This document shows positions 26,603 through 33,982 of a DNA stretch of 40,722 nucleotides, one piece after another. The position numbers and the translations under genes were made by a program. Origin of the DNA: Mycobacterium shimoidei (GTDB lineage Bacteria; Actinomycetota; Actinomycetes; Mycobacteriales; Mycobacteriaceae); contig LQPU01000052.1 in NCBI GenBank assembly GCA_002101905.1, positions 1 through 40,722 of the forward strand, read 5' to 3'. The notes under the pieces were generated by a model, which saw nothing but the letters and a program-made list of their open reading frames with translations, searched no databases and was not told the DNA's origin. The stretch's first letter is position 1. The number at the start of each line of letters is the position of its first letter.

Positions 26603-28869
26603 ACGAGGTCAAGGTCGGGACGTTTGCCCGCGAATCCGCCGTCGGGGTTGAGAATGTTGGGCGGCGGGTCATCGATTCGGGTCTAGGTAAGGATGATTCG
26701 CTTCTTACACCTGGACGACCGATCTGGACGATGGCGAACTTAGAGGAACTCACCCGGGATTACGTCGACCGACCAGATGTCGGGCCCGGCGGGTTCTTTG
26801 AAAAGCTGAAGCATCAGCTGGCAGGTTCATCGCCCGCTGCTGTACAGCTGTTCGCCGAGCTGCTGATTCTCAACATACTTCCCATCACCAACCTTGGAGG
26901 CACGCTGAAAGTCAAACAGGTTGAAAACGTGCTCAACATGAGCAGCGCTCCCGTGGCACTCCCAAGTGACGTTGAGGCTGCGCTACTAGGCGGCGGCGTA
27001 TTCCACGGCGGTCAGGCATTCACCACCTATCGCTGGGCGCAGATCGTGTACCTCATTCAGTTCGCACGCCACTTCAAATCGCTGCCCGAGCAGCGGCAGG
27101 TCGACGCCCTGGCCGACCCGCTGATATTTCGCGACGAGGTCAATGCCGTCCCGACAGGCCAAGCAGCTCAACGACAGTCCCTTCTGTATCTGGCATTCCC
27201 ACATTTCTATCTACCGGTCGTCAACACCGAGCACCGCACACTGCTTCGCGACGGCCTCGCCGGAAAGTACCTGGCGGCCCCGTCCGGCGACCTCGACACC
27301 GACATCGCCCAAATCTATGAGGCCATCACCGACGCAGAAGGCGGACATGTCGACCTCTACGCCAAACCCTGGATAGAACGCTGGCTGAAGAAGGCCGAAC
27401 CAACAGTTCAGCATGCGTGGAAAGTCCACGGCTCCAACGTCAAAGGCCAAGACATGATCCCGATCTGGCGGCAGAAGGGAACGATCTCTTTGGCCGCCAG
27501 CCTATTGCGCCCCGTCGATGCGGACGTCAGCCGAGACGAACTCAAGGCGTTCGTTGACGAGGATTACCGTTCATCCGGTTACGCCCAACGCCAAGAGAAG
27601 CTTGACGAGTTCTTCGCCTTTCTGGGTCGCATGTACCCCCAAGACCTCGTCGTCACCGTCAGCCAGGGCAAGGTGTACTTCGGAATCATCACCGGCGATG
27701 CCGAATTCCTGAAGAGCGATGACGGACGCTCAAACCTGCGCCGGCCGGTGAAGTGGTATGACAACTCGCTGCCGTTGACAGACCTGCCCAGCGAGGTATC
27801 GGCGCGGCTAAGCGCCCAAGGGGAGGTGCTGGATCTCAGTCAGCATCTCGAAACGCTGGTCGCGCTCGCCGAACGTCGACGTCCACCCGTCGGTACCGGC
27901 GCTGTGCACTTGGCCGATGCCACCGAGGACCTGGCTAAACGTCTGTATGTGCCGAGGGAGTGGCTGCAGGAGTGCGTTGATCTGCTGCGTGACCGACCGC
28001 AGCTGATCTTCTACGGACCGCCCGGAACGGGAAAGACCTACATCGCGCAGGAACTGGCCCGCCATCTGGCCCCTGAGGAGAACGTCAAGATCGTCCAGTT
28101 CCACCCGGCCTACTCTTATGAGGACTTCTTCGAGGGATACCGCCCCATGGACCAAAGTGGCGGGCAGGTTGGGTTCGCACTCAAAGCCGGTCCGTTGCGG
28201 CGGTTAGCCGAGCATGCGATCGACAACCCTGAGGCGCCACACGTGCTAATCATCGACGAGATCAACCGCGGCAACCTGGCCAAGATTTTCGGCGAGCTGT
28301 ACTTCCTGCTCGAGTACCGCGACGAGTCCATTGACTTGCTGTACTCGTCGGATAACACCGAGCCGTTCTCGCTGCCGAAGAACATCATCATCCTCGGGAC
28401 GATGAACACCGCCGACCGCTCAATCGCACTCGTGGACTCCGCGATGCGCCGCCGATTCGCTTTTCTCGCCCTGCACCCGTCAGAGGAACCAACCAACGGA
28501 ATCCTTCGCAAGTGGCTGGCGGCCAAGAACCATCCTGCCGAGGTCGCGGACCTTCTCGACGAATTGAACGCCCGGATCGCCGACCCGGACTTCAAGATTG
28601 GGCCGTCGTACTTTATGCGCCCCGCGGTGTATGACTCCGACGACCATGGGCTCGAACGAGTGTGGCGTACCGCGATCCTTCCGCTCCTGGAAGAACACCA
28701 CTACGGTGACCGCGCCGTGGACATCGAGGCCCGGTACGGATTTGCGGCGATCCGCAAGGCCGTGCAGGCGAAGAGCGCCAGCGCACTGATCGGTGCGGGC
28801 AGTAGCGACTCTCCGGCCACCCCGGTGCAGGAACACAGCGATGGCACCACCGGCGCTGATTCTGACTGA
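26599..28869 (+). CDS. McrB-like AAA+ GTPase with possible EVE-like reader domain
   Basis: The 756-residue protein ends in an McrB-type AAA+ domain: Walker A GPPGTGKT (473-480), LIIDEINRGNLAKIFGELYFLLE, the McrB signature MNTADRS (602-608) and the arginine-rich MRRRFAFL. In McrBC the hexameric GTPase translocates DNA and activates McrC. The N-terminal ~470 residues are unlike E. coli McrB. Residues about 353-416, with QGKVYFGIITGDAEF and later LRRPVKWY, look like an EVE/YTH-type pocket that reads modified bases in other McrB relatives; this is pattern similarity only. The gene overlaps the methyltransferase by 4 nt and the McrC gene by 29 nt. It probably supplies the effector motor of the operon. 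Confidence 0.9.
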   Translation: MNEVKVGTFARESAVGVENVGRRVIDSGLGKDDSLLTPGRPIWTMANLEELTRDYVDRPDVGPGGFFEKLKHQLAGSSPAAVQLFAELLILNILPITNLGGTLKVKQVENVLNMSSAPVALPSDVEAALLGGGVFHGGQAFTTYRWAQIVYLIQFARHFKSLPEQRQVDALADPLIFRDEVNAVPTGQAAQRQSLLYLAFPHFYLPVVNTEHRTLLRDGLAGKYLAAPSGDLDTDIAQIYEAITDAEGGHVDLYAKPWIERWLKKAEPTVQHAWKVHGSNVKGQDMIPIWRQKGTISLAASLLRPVDADVSRDELKAFVDEDYRSSGYAQRQEKLDEFFAFLGRMYPQDLVVTVSQGKVYFGIITGDAEFLKSDDGRSNLRRPVKWYDNSLPLTDLPSEVSARLSAQGEVLDLSQHLETLVALAERRRPPVGTGAVHLADATEDLAKRLYVPREWLQECVDLLRDRPQLIFYGPPGTGKTYIAQELARHLAPEENVKIVQFHPAYSYEDFFEGYRPMDQSGGQVGFALKAGPLRRLAEHAIDNPEAPHVLIIDEINRGNLAKIFGELYFLLEYRDESIDLLYSSDNTEPFSLPKNIIILGTMNTADRSIALVDSAMRRRFAFLALHPSEEPTNGILRKWLAAKNHPAEVADLLDELNARIADPDFKIGPSYFMRPAVYDSDDHGLERVWRTAILPLLEEHHYGDRAVDIEARYGFAAIRKAVQAKSASALIGAGSSDSPATPVQEHSDGTTGADSD

Positions 28870-30076
28870 GGGCGGCGCATCTCAAACCGTCGCGCTGACC
28901 GGACTCGAGTATCGGGCGCTGCAGCAGCTGGCGCTCGTCAATGTGGCTCCCACACACGACCCTGGCTGGTACGAGGTTTCCGCTGGCCGCAAGGTCGGCG
29001 CCCTCACGGTAGGGGAGCGCCAGCTCATCGTTCACCCCAAGATCACCGATCTGAACCGCCTGCTGTTCTTAATCGGGTATGCCAAAGACCCGAGTATTTG
29101 GCGTGACGAGCAAGTTGATCTGGTTGGCGCCGACGAACTGCTCCCAGGTATCGCCGAGGCGTTCAGTCGTCTCGCATCGCGCGCGCTGGAGCAGGGCGTG
29201 ATCCAGGGCTACCGGACGGTCTCCGACGTGCTGCCGGTGCTTCGCGGTCAGCTCCTTGCCGGCGAGCAGATGACCCGGCTCCACGGTCTACCGGTGCCGG
29301 TTGCGGTGGAGTACGACGACTTTACGGTCGACATCCCGGAAAACCAGCTCCTACTGCTAGCCGCGCTGCGGCTGCTGACCGTGCCGAGAACCAGCGAGGT
29401 CGCCCGGCGACGATTACAGCGGCTGCGGCGCACTCTTGCTGACGTGTCGGTGCTGCCCCGCGGTGCCGCACTTCCGGTGTGGCAACCGACGCGCCTTAAC
29501 GCCCGCTATCACGCGGCACTTCGCCTCGCTGGAATCATACTTGCGGCAGAGTCTTTCGAGCACCACATCGGCGATCTCCGGGTTTCCGGCTACATGTTCG
29601 ACATGTGGCGCATCTTCGAAGACTTCGTCACAGTCGCCCTGGGCGAATCGTTGATCGCCCTCGGCTGGAGGTGTGAGATGCAAGCCGCTCTACACCTGGA
29701 TGACGCGCGCCAGGTGGAGATGAGACCCGACCTGCTGTGCCTTGGGGATGGAGCGCCGGTAGCGGTCATCGACGCCAAGTACAAGGCCGAGAAGCCCGAG
29801 GGATTTCCCAACGCTGATTTGTACCAAATGCTCGCTTATTGCACGGTTCTCGGGCTAAGGGAGGGTCACCTCGTTTACGCGAAGGGTAATGAGCCGGTGA
29901 GCGTCCATACTGTGCAAAAAGTTGGAATTACTATCCACTGCCACGCTCTCGACCTTGCTTTGCGGCCGGCCGATCTGCTTGGCCAGGTTGATGGGTTAGC
30001 CGCGTCCTTCGGTGGTGGCTCGGACGCCCCCAAACGGGACTTCATGCCGGTATCAAACGGCGCGCGGCTCAGGTAG
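28841..30076 (+). CDS. McrC-like PD-(D/E)xK nuclease subunit
   Basis: The 411-residue protein (start MAPPALILTEGG) has the McrC layout: an N-terminal beta-rich part that contacts McrB and a C-terminal PD-(D/E)xK nuclease. Catalytic residues visible are D297 in RPDLL and D311/K313 in VIDAKYK, preceded by FEDFV. I chose the ATG at 28841, inside the mcrB-like gene, because the longer frame from 28793 adds 16 residues atypical of McrC. The 29-nt overlap implies coupled, stoichiometric synthesis. McrC cuts DNA when McrB translocation stalls. With a methyltransferase in the same operon, a LlaI/LlaJI-like restriction role is more plausible than classical restriction of methylated DNA; this is inference. 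Confidence 0.9.
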   Translation: MAPPALILTEGGASQTVALTGLEYRALQQLALVNVAPTHDPGWYEVSAGRKVGALTVGERQLIVHPKITDLNRLLFLIGYAKDPSIWRDEQVDLVGADELLPGIAEAFSRLASRALEQGVIQGYRTVSDVLPVLRGQLLAGEQMTRLHGLPVPVAVEYDDFTVDIPENQLLLLAALRLLTVPRTSEVARRRLQRLRRTLADVSVLPRGAALPVWQPTRLNARYHAALRLAGIILAAESFEHHIGDLRVSGYMFDMWRIFEDFVTVALGESLIALGWRCEMQAALHLDDARQVEMRPDLLCLGDGAPVAVIDAKYKAEKPEGFPNADLYQMLAYCTVLGLREGHLVYAKGNEPVSVHTVQKVGITIHCHALDLALRPADLLGQVDGLAASFGGGSDAPKRDFMPVSNGARLR

Positions 30077-30334
30077 AGATCGCGGAAGACATGAAAATGA
30101 CACATGCAACAGTATTTCGACTCGACACGGTTGATATCGCCCTTGAATTCGGATGGCACGTCGCGTCGACGCGCCACACTGACGAATTCAACAGGGAGGA
30201 AGTCACTGTCACGGTTCAGTACTCGTCGGACGATCACATCTCCACAATCGCGAGGTGGCGCCCGAATCGTGAGGAGGAATTTTTCCCGCGGGAAGCTGCC
30301 GGAAAGAACGATTGGCTCCGGGCGTGGCTAACGG
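30067..30334 (+). repeat. Tandem duplication, first copy
   Basis: This segment, which starts within the last codons of the mcrC-like gene (GCTCAGGTAGAGAT), is clearly similar to 30970-31238. Similarity runs through the start region and about 80 codons of the gene beginning at 30091. It includes an identical 21-bp run (GACGATCACATCTCC is part of it). Beyond about 30335 the copies diverge. The pattern points to local duplication of the gene immediately downstream of mcrC. Confidence 0.75.
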
Positions 30335-30732
30335 GTCGAGCATCTGCCGCCGACAAGCCAGCGGCACAACCCACAAGATGCGCGGAGGGATACGGGTCGA
30401 GGCAGCAGAAGTTGAGCTGGAGTCGGGAGAAATGGCTGCACCGGCCCACACAAGAGGTGGTGGACGACAGCGACGCGCGGACACCCCGCACTGTCGATCA
30501 GATGAAAAAGCAGGTCAGTACGTGGTACCTCGTCCTAAGCCACGCGACCATCGAACAGGGCTACTACCGTCGCGAAATGGATATGAGTACAGCAAGGGAA
30601 ACGGAGTCGACCATCGTCGCAACATGGCATCCAAACAATGGCCCTGTGGTCACTCTTACTCGAGGGCATGGCTGGCTGCGTACAAGGCCTGTGTGCAGCA
30701 TTTCCAAACAACTTTCGGGCCTACCGTGCTGA
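30091..30732 (+). CDS. Unknown protein, first of two tandem paralogs
   Basis: This 213-residue protein (MKMTHATVFRLDTVDIALEF) starts 14 nt after the mcrC-like stop and may be the last gene of the rightward operon. Residues 1 to about 80 closely match the N-terminus of the gene beginning at 30982, including TDEFNREEVT and VQYSSDDHIS. The C-terminal half does not match that paralog in this frame. It contains QMKKQVSTWYLVLSHATIEQ and VATWHPNNGPVVTL, which may be a distant second copy of the same small domain. The last ~20 residues (RTRPVCSISKQLSGLPC) look unlike the rest, so the end may be shortened or altered. An ATG at 30097 is an alternative start that aligns with the TTG at 31000 in the paralog. 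No signal peptide or catalytic motif is visible, and the family is not recognised. Confidence 0.65.
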   Translation: MKMTHATVFRLDTVDIALEFGWHVASTRHTDEFNREEVTVTVQYSSDDHISTIARWRPNREEEFFPREAAGKNDWLRAWLTGRASAADKPAAQPTRCAEGYGSRQQKLSWSREKWLHRPTQEVVDDSDARTPRTVDQMKKQVSTWYLVLSHATIEQGYYRREMDMSTARETESTIVATWHPNNGPVVTLTRGHGWLRTRPVCSISKQLSGLPC

Positions 30733-30969
30733 ATGCGGTGGCAACGCCAACTAAGCGCGCGCGGCGCCGACGCCCTGGACCCGTCCACCGGCGGCCACGT
30801 GCATGCGCCGCACGAGCGGCAGCATGCGCCGGACACGCGGCGTACCGGATCCGAGATCATCGTTGCCGTGGCTGCCAACCGCACAATCTCCGGGCACGAC
30901 GACGCGCACTTGCGCAAGCCCCTGTGCATACCCTGGGCGGGTCCTAGACTAGGCATCAAACCCGGTACA

Positions 30970-31238
30970 GCTCAGTTAGAGATGGCAGAGGAAGAGGAGT
31001 TGACAGACGCAGCAACGTTCCGACTCGACACCGTCGACATCGCGCTTGGGTCCGGATGGCAGGTCGAGTCGATGCGTCATACCGACGAATTCAACCGGGA
31101 AGAAGTCACTATCACGGTTCAGTATTCGTCGGACGATCACATCTCCAGCATTGCGAGATGGTGCCCGGATCGTGAGGGGGAAGTTTTCTACCAAGACTCC
31201 GCGGGAAAAAACGACCGGCTCCGGGCATGGTTGACGGA
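30970..31238 (+). repeat. Tandem duplication, second copy
   Basis: Second copy of the segment at 30067-30334. It opens with GCTCAGTTAGAGAT, matching the mcrC stop region even though no mcrC gene precedes it here. This indicates that the duplicated unit began inside the 3' end of mcrC and that the copy at 30067 is in the ancestral position. Confidence 0.75.
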
Positions 31239-31707
31239 CCAATCTGGCGCTGCCAAGCCAACGGCGAAGCCAAGTACGAGCAGAGTCGATTTCACCCAGA
31301 AGCTAGGCGACTGGACTCGCGACGAGTTCATCGAGGCGGTCGAAGATGCAAACGACCGCGCCTTCCTTCTGAAGTTCCTCGATTTGGTAGATGCCAACAG
31401 CAAGCTTCCCTCGCTGGGCACTCACGTCCGGCTCTACTTCGGGAGGCGGCCCGGCGGTTCCATGTTCGTCTATCCGTTCGGGCGCAGGTACCCGCCGTTC
31501 AAGTTCTCCGTCAAAGATGGGCAGCTCATGATCTCCGGCTGTTGGACCGGCTTTCCAAAAATCAAAGGGCATCCCGGTTTCGCCGATTTAGCAGCAATGC
31601 TCAATATTGACGAAAACGGCCCTGCGACAAGTACTCCCGTCGCGAATCTCGATCCAGACAAGGTCTGGAGCGTTGGCGAGAGCGTGTCACGTGCGATCAA
31701 CGCCTGA
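30982..31707 (+). CDS. Unknown protein, second tandem paralog
   Basis: This 241-residue protein shares its N-terminal ~80 residues (ATFRLDTVDIALGSGWQVES, TDEFNREEVTITVQYSSDDH) with the gene at 30091. Its own C-terminal domain contains WTRDEFIEAVEDANDRAF and VRLYFGRRPGGSMFVYPFGR. I placed the start at ATG 30982. A TTG at 31000, preceded by GAGGAAGAGGAG and aligned with the paralog's ATG at 30097, is a good alternative. The frame is open back to 30733, but that extension is low-complexity and not protein-like. No transmembrane segment or known motif is visible. Function unknown; proximity to the restriction operon suggests an accessory or linked role. Confidence 0.7.
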   Translation: MAEEEELTDAATFRLDTVDIALGSGWQVESMRHTDEFNREEVTITVQYSSDDHISSIARWCPDREGEVFYQDSAGKNDRLRAWLTDQSGAAKPTAKPSTSRVDFTQKLGDWTRDEFIEAVEDANDRAFLLKFLDLVDANSKLPSLGTHVRLYFGRRPGGSMFVYPFGRRYPPFKFSVKDGQLMISGCWTGFPKIKGHPGFADLAAMLNIDENGPATSTPVANLDPDKVWSVGESVSRAINA

Positions 31708-31725
31708 TCCGCTTGGCCGGATGCA

Positions 31726-31739
31726 GCGGGCCTTCCCGC
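31726..31739 (+). terminator. Weak hairpin after the second paralog
   Basis: GCGGG-CCTT-CCCGC forms a 5-bp stem with a 4-base loop, starting 19 bp after the stop at 31707. No U-run follows, so termination is uncertain. It lies between convergent genes. Confidence 0.25.
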
Positions 31740-31771
31740 GGTCTCGATAATCATCAGTTCGCGGCTTCCAG

Positions 31772-31785
31772 TCCCCACGTGGGGA
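31772..31785. repeat. Perfect 14-bp palindrome between convergent genes
   Basis: TCCCCACGTGGGGA is a perfect palindrome in the 144-bp gap between the stops at 31707 and 31852. It has no loop, so a protein-binding site is more natural than a hairpin terminator. Role unknown. Confidence 0.35.
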
Positions 31786-31851
31786 TCGGGGACAAAGCTG
31801 ACAGAGGTGTGCCTGCACCCGCGGATCGGCTCACAGCGATTGAGCACGACT

Positions 31852-32598
31852 CTAGTTGAACAGTCGCGCCCCCAGCCGTTCTCCGAGAGGCGTGCTGACC
31901 ATACAACTAATCGCACGCCATCCGACTGCGCGAATGTAGCGGCGTCGCAGGCGGTAGAGCCGCGCGATGATGCGGGCCAATAACGCGTTGTCCATGTGGA
32001 GGGTGAACGGTATTTCGTGGAAGTGGGCATCGCCGCCGGAGGCGATCGCCAGGCTGGGGAGCAACTCTAGGGTACCGACCAACTCGGTAATGAACCGATC
32101 GACGCCGGCTATTGAGCGATCCACAAGGTGCGTGGTGTCCTCGATGACTTTGGCGAACTTGTCTGGAGCCGAGGCGCCCCGGACCCGCTGTGCCAGACGG
32201 AGGTTAGCGGCATAAAACTCCATGAGGGTCTCGGCCGCGGCGATGATGCCATCGGGGTCGGGCTCACTGTCATCGATGCCGAGCACTGCCTTGAAAGTGG
32301 GGGACCGCAAGTATTGATCCATGTCATGCACTCGGCGTCCGACCTCGCGGGTGGTGGCCCCGACGAGGTCGGACAGTTCGTCGACGTTGGTGATTCGTTG
32401 CCCCGACGGTGGGGCATACCCGATGCGATGCTTGCGAATTTCCAGCTGTAGCTTCTCTTTTCGTTGTAGGAGGGTGGATGCGAACACCGCCCACTCCCAG
32501 AAGAGTGGTTTGTCGCGAATCAGCCGCTCCACCCCTTCCGGGGTGTCCGCAATTTCGGCTATTTCATCGAATCCCAGTCCGTCTGCGTTGTCAGTCAT
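31852..32598 (-). CDS. Unknown conserved-looking protein
   Basis: This 248-residue protein (MTDNADGLGFDEIAEIADT) is mostly helical by composition. It has an acidic N-terminus, a central WEWAVFASTLLQRKEKLQLEI stretch, a long charged helical region, and a very basic C-terminal segment (RIIARLYRLRRRYIRAVGWR). No signal peptide, clear transmembrane helix or catalytic motif is visible. The ATG follows AGCGGAG at a reasonable distance. It converges with the paralog gene and is divergent from the HtrA-type gene. An imperfect PafBC-type damage-promoter motif lies about 70-90 bp upstream of the ATG. I do not recognise the family. Confidence 0.75.
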   Translation of the reverse strand: MTDNADGLGFDEIAEIADTPEGVERLIRDKPLFWEWAVFASTLLQRKEKLQLEIRKHRIGYAPPSGQRITNVDELSDLVGATTREVGRRVHDMDQYLRSPTFKAVLGIDDSEPDPDGIIAAAETLMEFYAANLRLAQRVRGASAPDKFAKVIEDTTHLVDRSIAGVDRFITELVGTLELLPSLAIASGGDAHFHEIPFTLHMDNALLARIIARLYRLRRRYIRAVGWRAISCMVSTPLGERLGARLFN

Positions 32599-32663
32599 GG
32601 CGTTGCTCCGCTAACTCGGCTGCGGGACCGTCGCACGGCTGCCCGCTCGCACGTCATGGATCG

Positions 32664-32686
32664 ATGATGCGACGCTGCACCGACAA
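32664..32686 (-). promoter_or_regulatory. Imperfect PafBC-type promoter motif
   Basis: Read leftward: TTGTCGGTG (32686-32678), 8 bases, then CATCAT (32669-32664). The 9-base upstream element matches TTGTCRGTG exactly. The -10 matches two of the three fixed bases of TANNNT. Predicted transcription start is roughly 55-60 nt upstream of the ATG at 32598. The 9-mer alone also occurs inside a coding region (near 22646), so chance cannot be excluded. Confidence 0.35.
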
Positions 32687-32850
32687 GCCGGAGCCGCGCT
32701 GATCACCGCTTCGGCCCCGGCTCGACTCGGGGCCCGTGCAGATCGGTGAGTGACGCCGCCGCCTGGTGTCGGCAAGCCCGCGATCTCACAGCTGATCGCC
32801 CCGAAAAGCACTGGGACCGTCCCCACCTCCCGTTCGGTAAGGTCCGGCAA

Positions 32851-33903
32851 ATGACCAACCTCCGAACGCTCAGCGCGGTGCTGGTCTTGATCGCGGCGGT
32901 GTCGACCGGATGCGCACACCAGCCCCACGGCGGTAACCAGCCCAGCACCTCGGCCAACACCGGAGCCCCCAACACAGCAGCGCCCAACGCTCCGGCTCCG
33001 CCTCCCGAGCCGCCCGGCGGTTACGTCGACGTCGTCAAGGAGGTCACCCCGAGCATCGTGACCATCGAGGCAAAGCCCAGGATGGGCAGCGGGGTGGTGC
33101 TGCGTTCTGACGTTGTGATCACCAACGCGCACGTGGTGGGAGACGCCCGCGAGGTGACCATCGTTTTCGCCGACGGTCAGGATTCATCGGGCAAGGTGCT
33201 GGCCACCGACAGGATCACCGACCTGGCGGTGCTGCGCAGCCAGCGCACCGATCTTCCGGTGCCGAAGTTTCGCACCGACTTGCCCCAGCCCGGTGAGCGG
33301 GCGCTGGCCATCGGCAGCCCGCTGGGCTTTCAGCACTCGGTGACCGCTGGCATCATCTCGGGGTTGCACCGCAACATCCCCGGATCGGCGGCCGAAAACC
33401 CGTCGCTGGTCGATTTGATCCAAACCGACGCGTCGATCTCTCCGGGCAACTCCGGCGGGGCCCTGCTCGATGCCACCGGTCAGGTGGTGGGTATCAACGA
33501 GGCCTATATACCGCCCAGCGCCGGAGCGGTGTCGCTGGGGTTTGCCATCCCCTCGGCGACGGTGCTCGATATCGCCGATCAACTGCTGGCACATGGTAAG
33601 GCGCTGCACCCCTATTTGGGGGTGTCGCTGGGACCGTTGACGCCGGCGATCCGGCGGCTCTCCGGTCTCGACGTGGACCAGGGTGCGCTGGTGCTGGGCA
33701 TGGACCCTGACGCGCCGGCGGCCAAGGCGGGGGTACGCCCGGGCGACGTCATCGTGGAACTCGCGGGTCGGCCGGTGCGCACCATCGAAGATGTGCTCAC
33801 TGCGCTGCGCCAAACTCAGCCCGGGGAAACGCAACCACTGGTGTTCATCCGCCGCGGCGAGCGTCATGAGGTGAAGGTGACCATCGGCGCCACACCCGGC
33901 TAA
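32851..33903 (+). CDS. Lipoprotein HtrA/DegP-type serine protease with PDZ domain
   Basis: This 350-residue protein starts at ATG 32851, behind AAGGTCCGG, because a signal peptide then follows directly; the longer frame from 32746 lacks one. MTNLRTLSAVLVLIAAVSTGC ends at C21, a near-consensus lipobox, so the protein is probably anchored outside the cytoplasmic membrane. A Pro/Ala-rich linker (about 25-60) leads to a trypsin-like domain with the triad H94 (NAHVV), D124 (TDLAVL) and S201 (GNSGGAL). A PDZ domain occupies roughly the last 100 residues (YLGVSLGPL to the end). HtrA proteases handle misfolded envelope proteins. Unlike the common mycobacterial HtrA/PepD, it has a lipid anchor rather than a cytoplasmic domain and transmembrane helix. 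Confidence 0.92.
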   Translation: MTNLRTLSAVLVLIAAVSTGCAHQPHGGNQPSTSANTGAPNTAAPNAPAPPPEPPGGYVDVVKEVTPSIVTIEAKPRMGSGVVLRSDVVITNAHVVGDAREVTIVFADGQDSSGKVLATDRITDLAVLRSQRTDLPVPKFRTDLPQPGERALAIGSPLGFQHSVTAGIISGLHRNIPGSAAENPSLVDLIQTDASISPGNSGGALLDATGQVVGINEAYIPPSAGAVSLGFAIPSATVLDIADQLLAHGKALHPYLGVSLGPLTPAIRRLSGLDVDQGALVLGMDPDAPAAKAGVRPGDVIVELAGRPVRTIEDVLTALRQTQPGETQPLVFIRRGERHEVKVTIGATPG

Positions 33904-33982
33904 AGAACCGGGGACCCGGGGCGGCTTCTGCTGACAACTTTGCATGAACCTGGGCCGTCGCACGGGCTAGAGCGCTGCAAGG

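Noticed and set aside
14659..30076. Complete DISARM class 1 or BREX system
   Set aside because: The SNF2/methyltransferase pair is DrmD/DrmMI-like, but no DrmC phospholipase-D gene is present, DrmA and DrmB are not separate genes, and PglZ, BrxC and other BREX core genes are absent.
30733..30981. Upstream extension of the second paralog as coding sequence
   Set aside because: The in-frame extension is Arg/His/Ala-rich and unlike the paralog; the conserved part begins near 31000.
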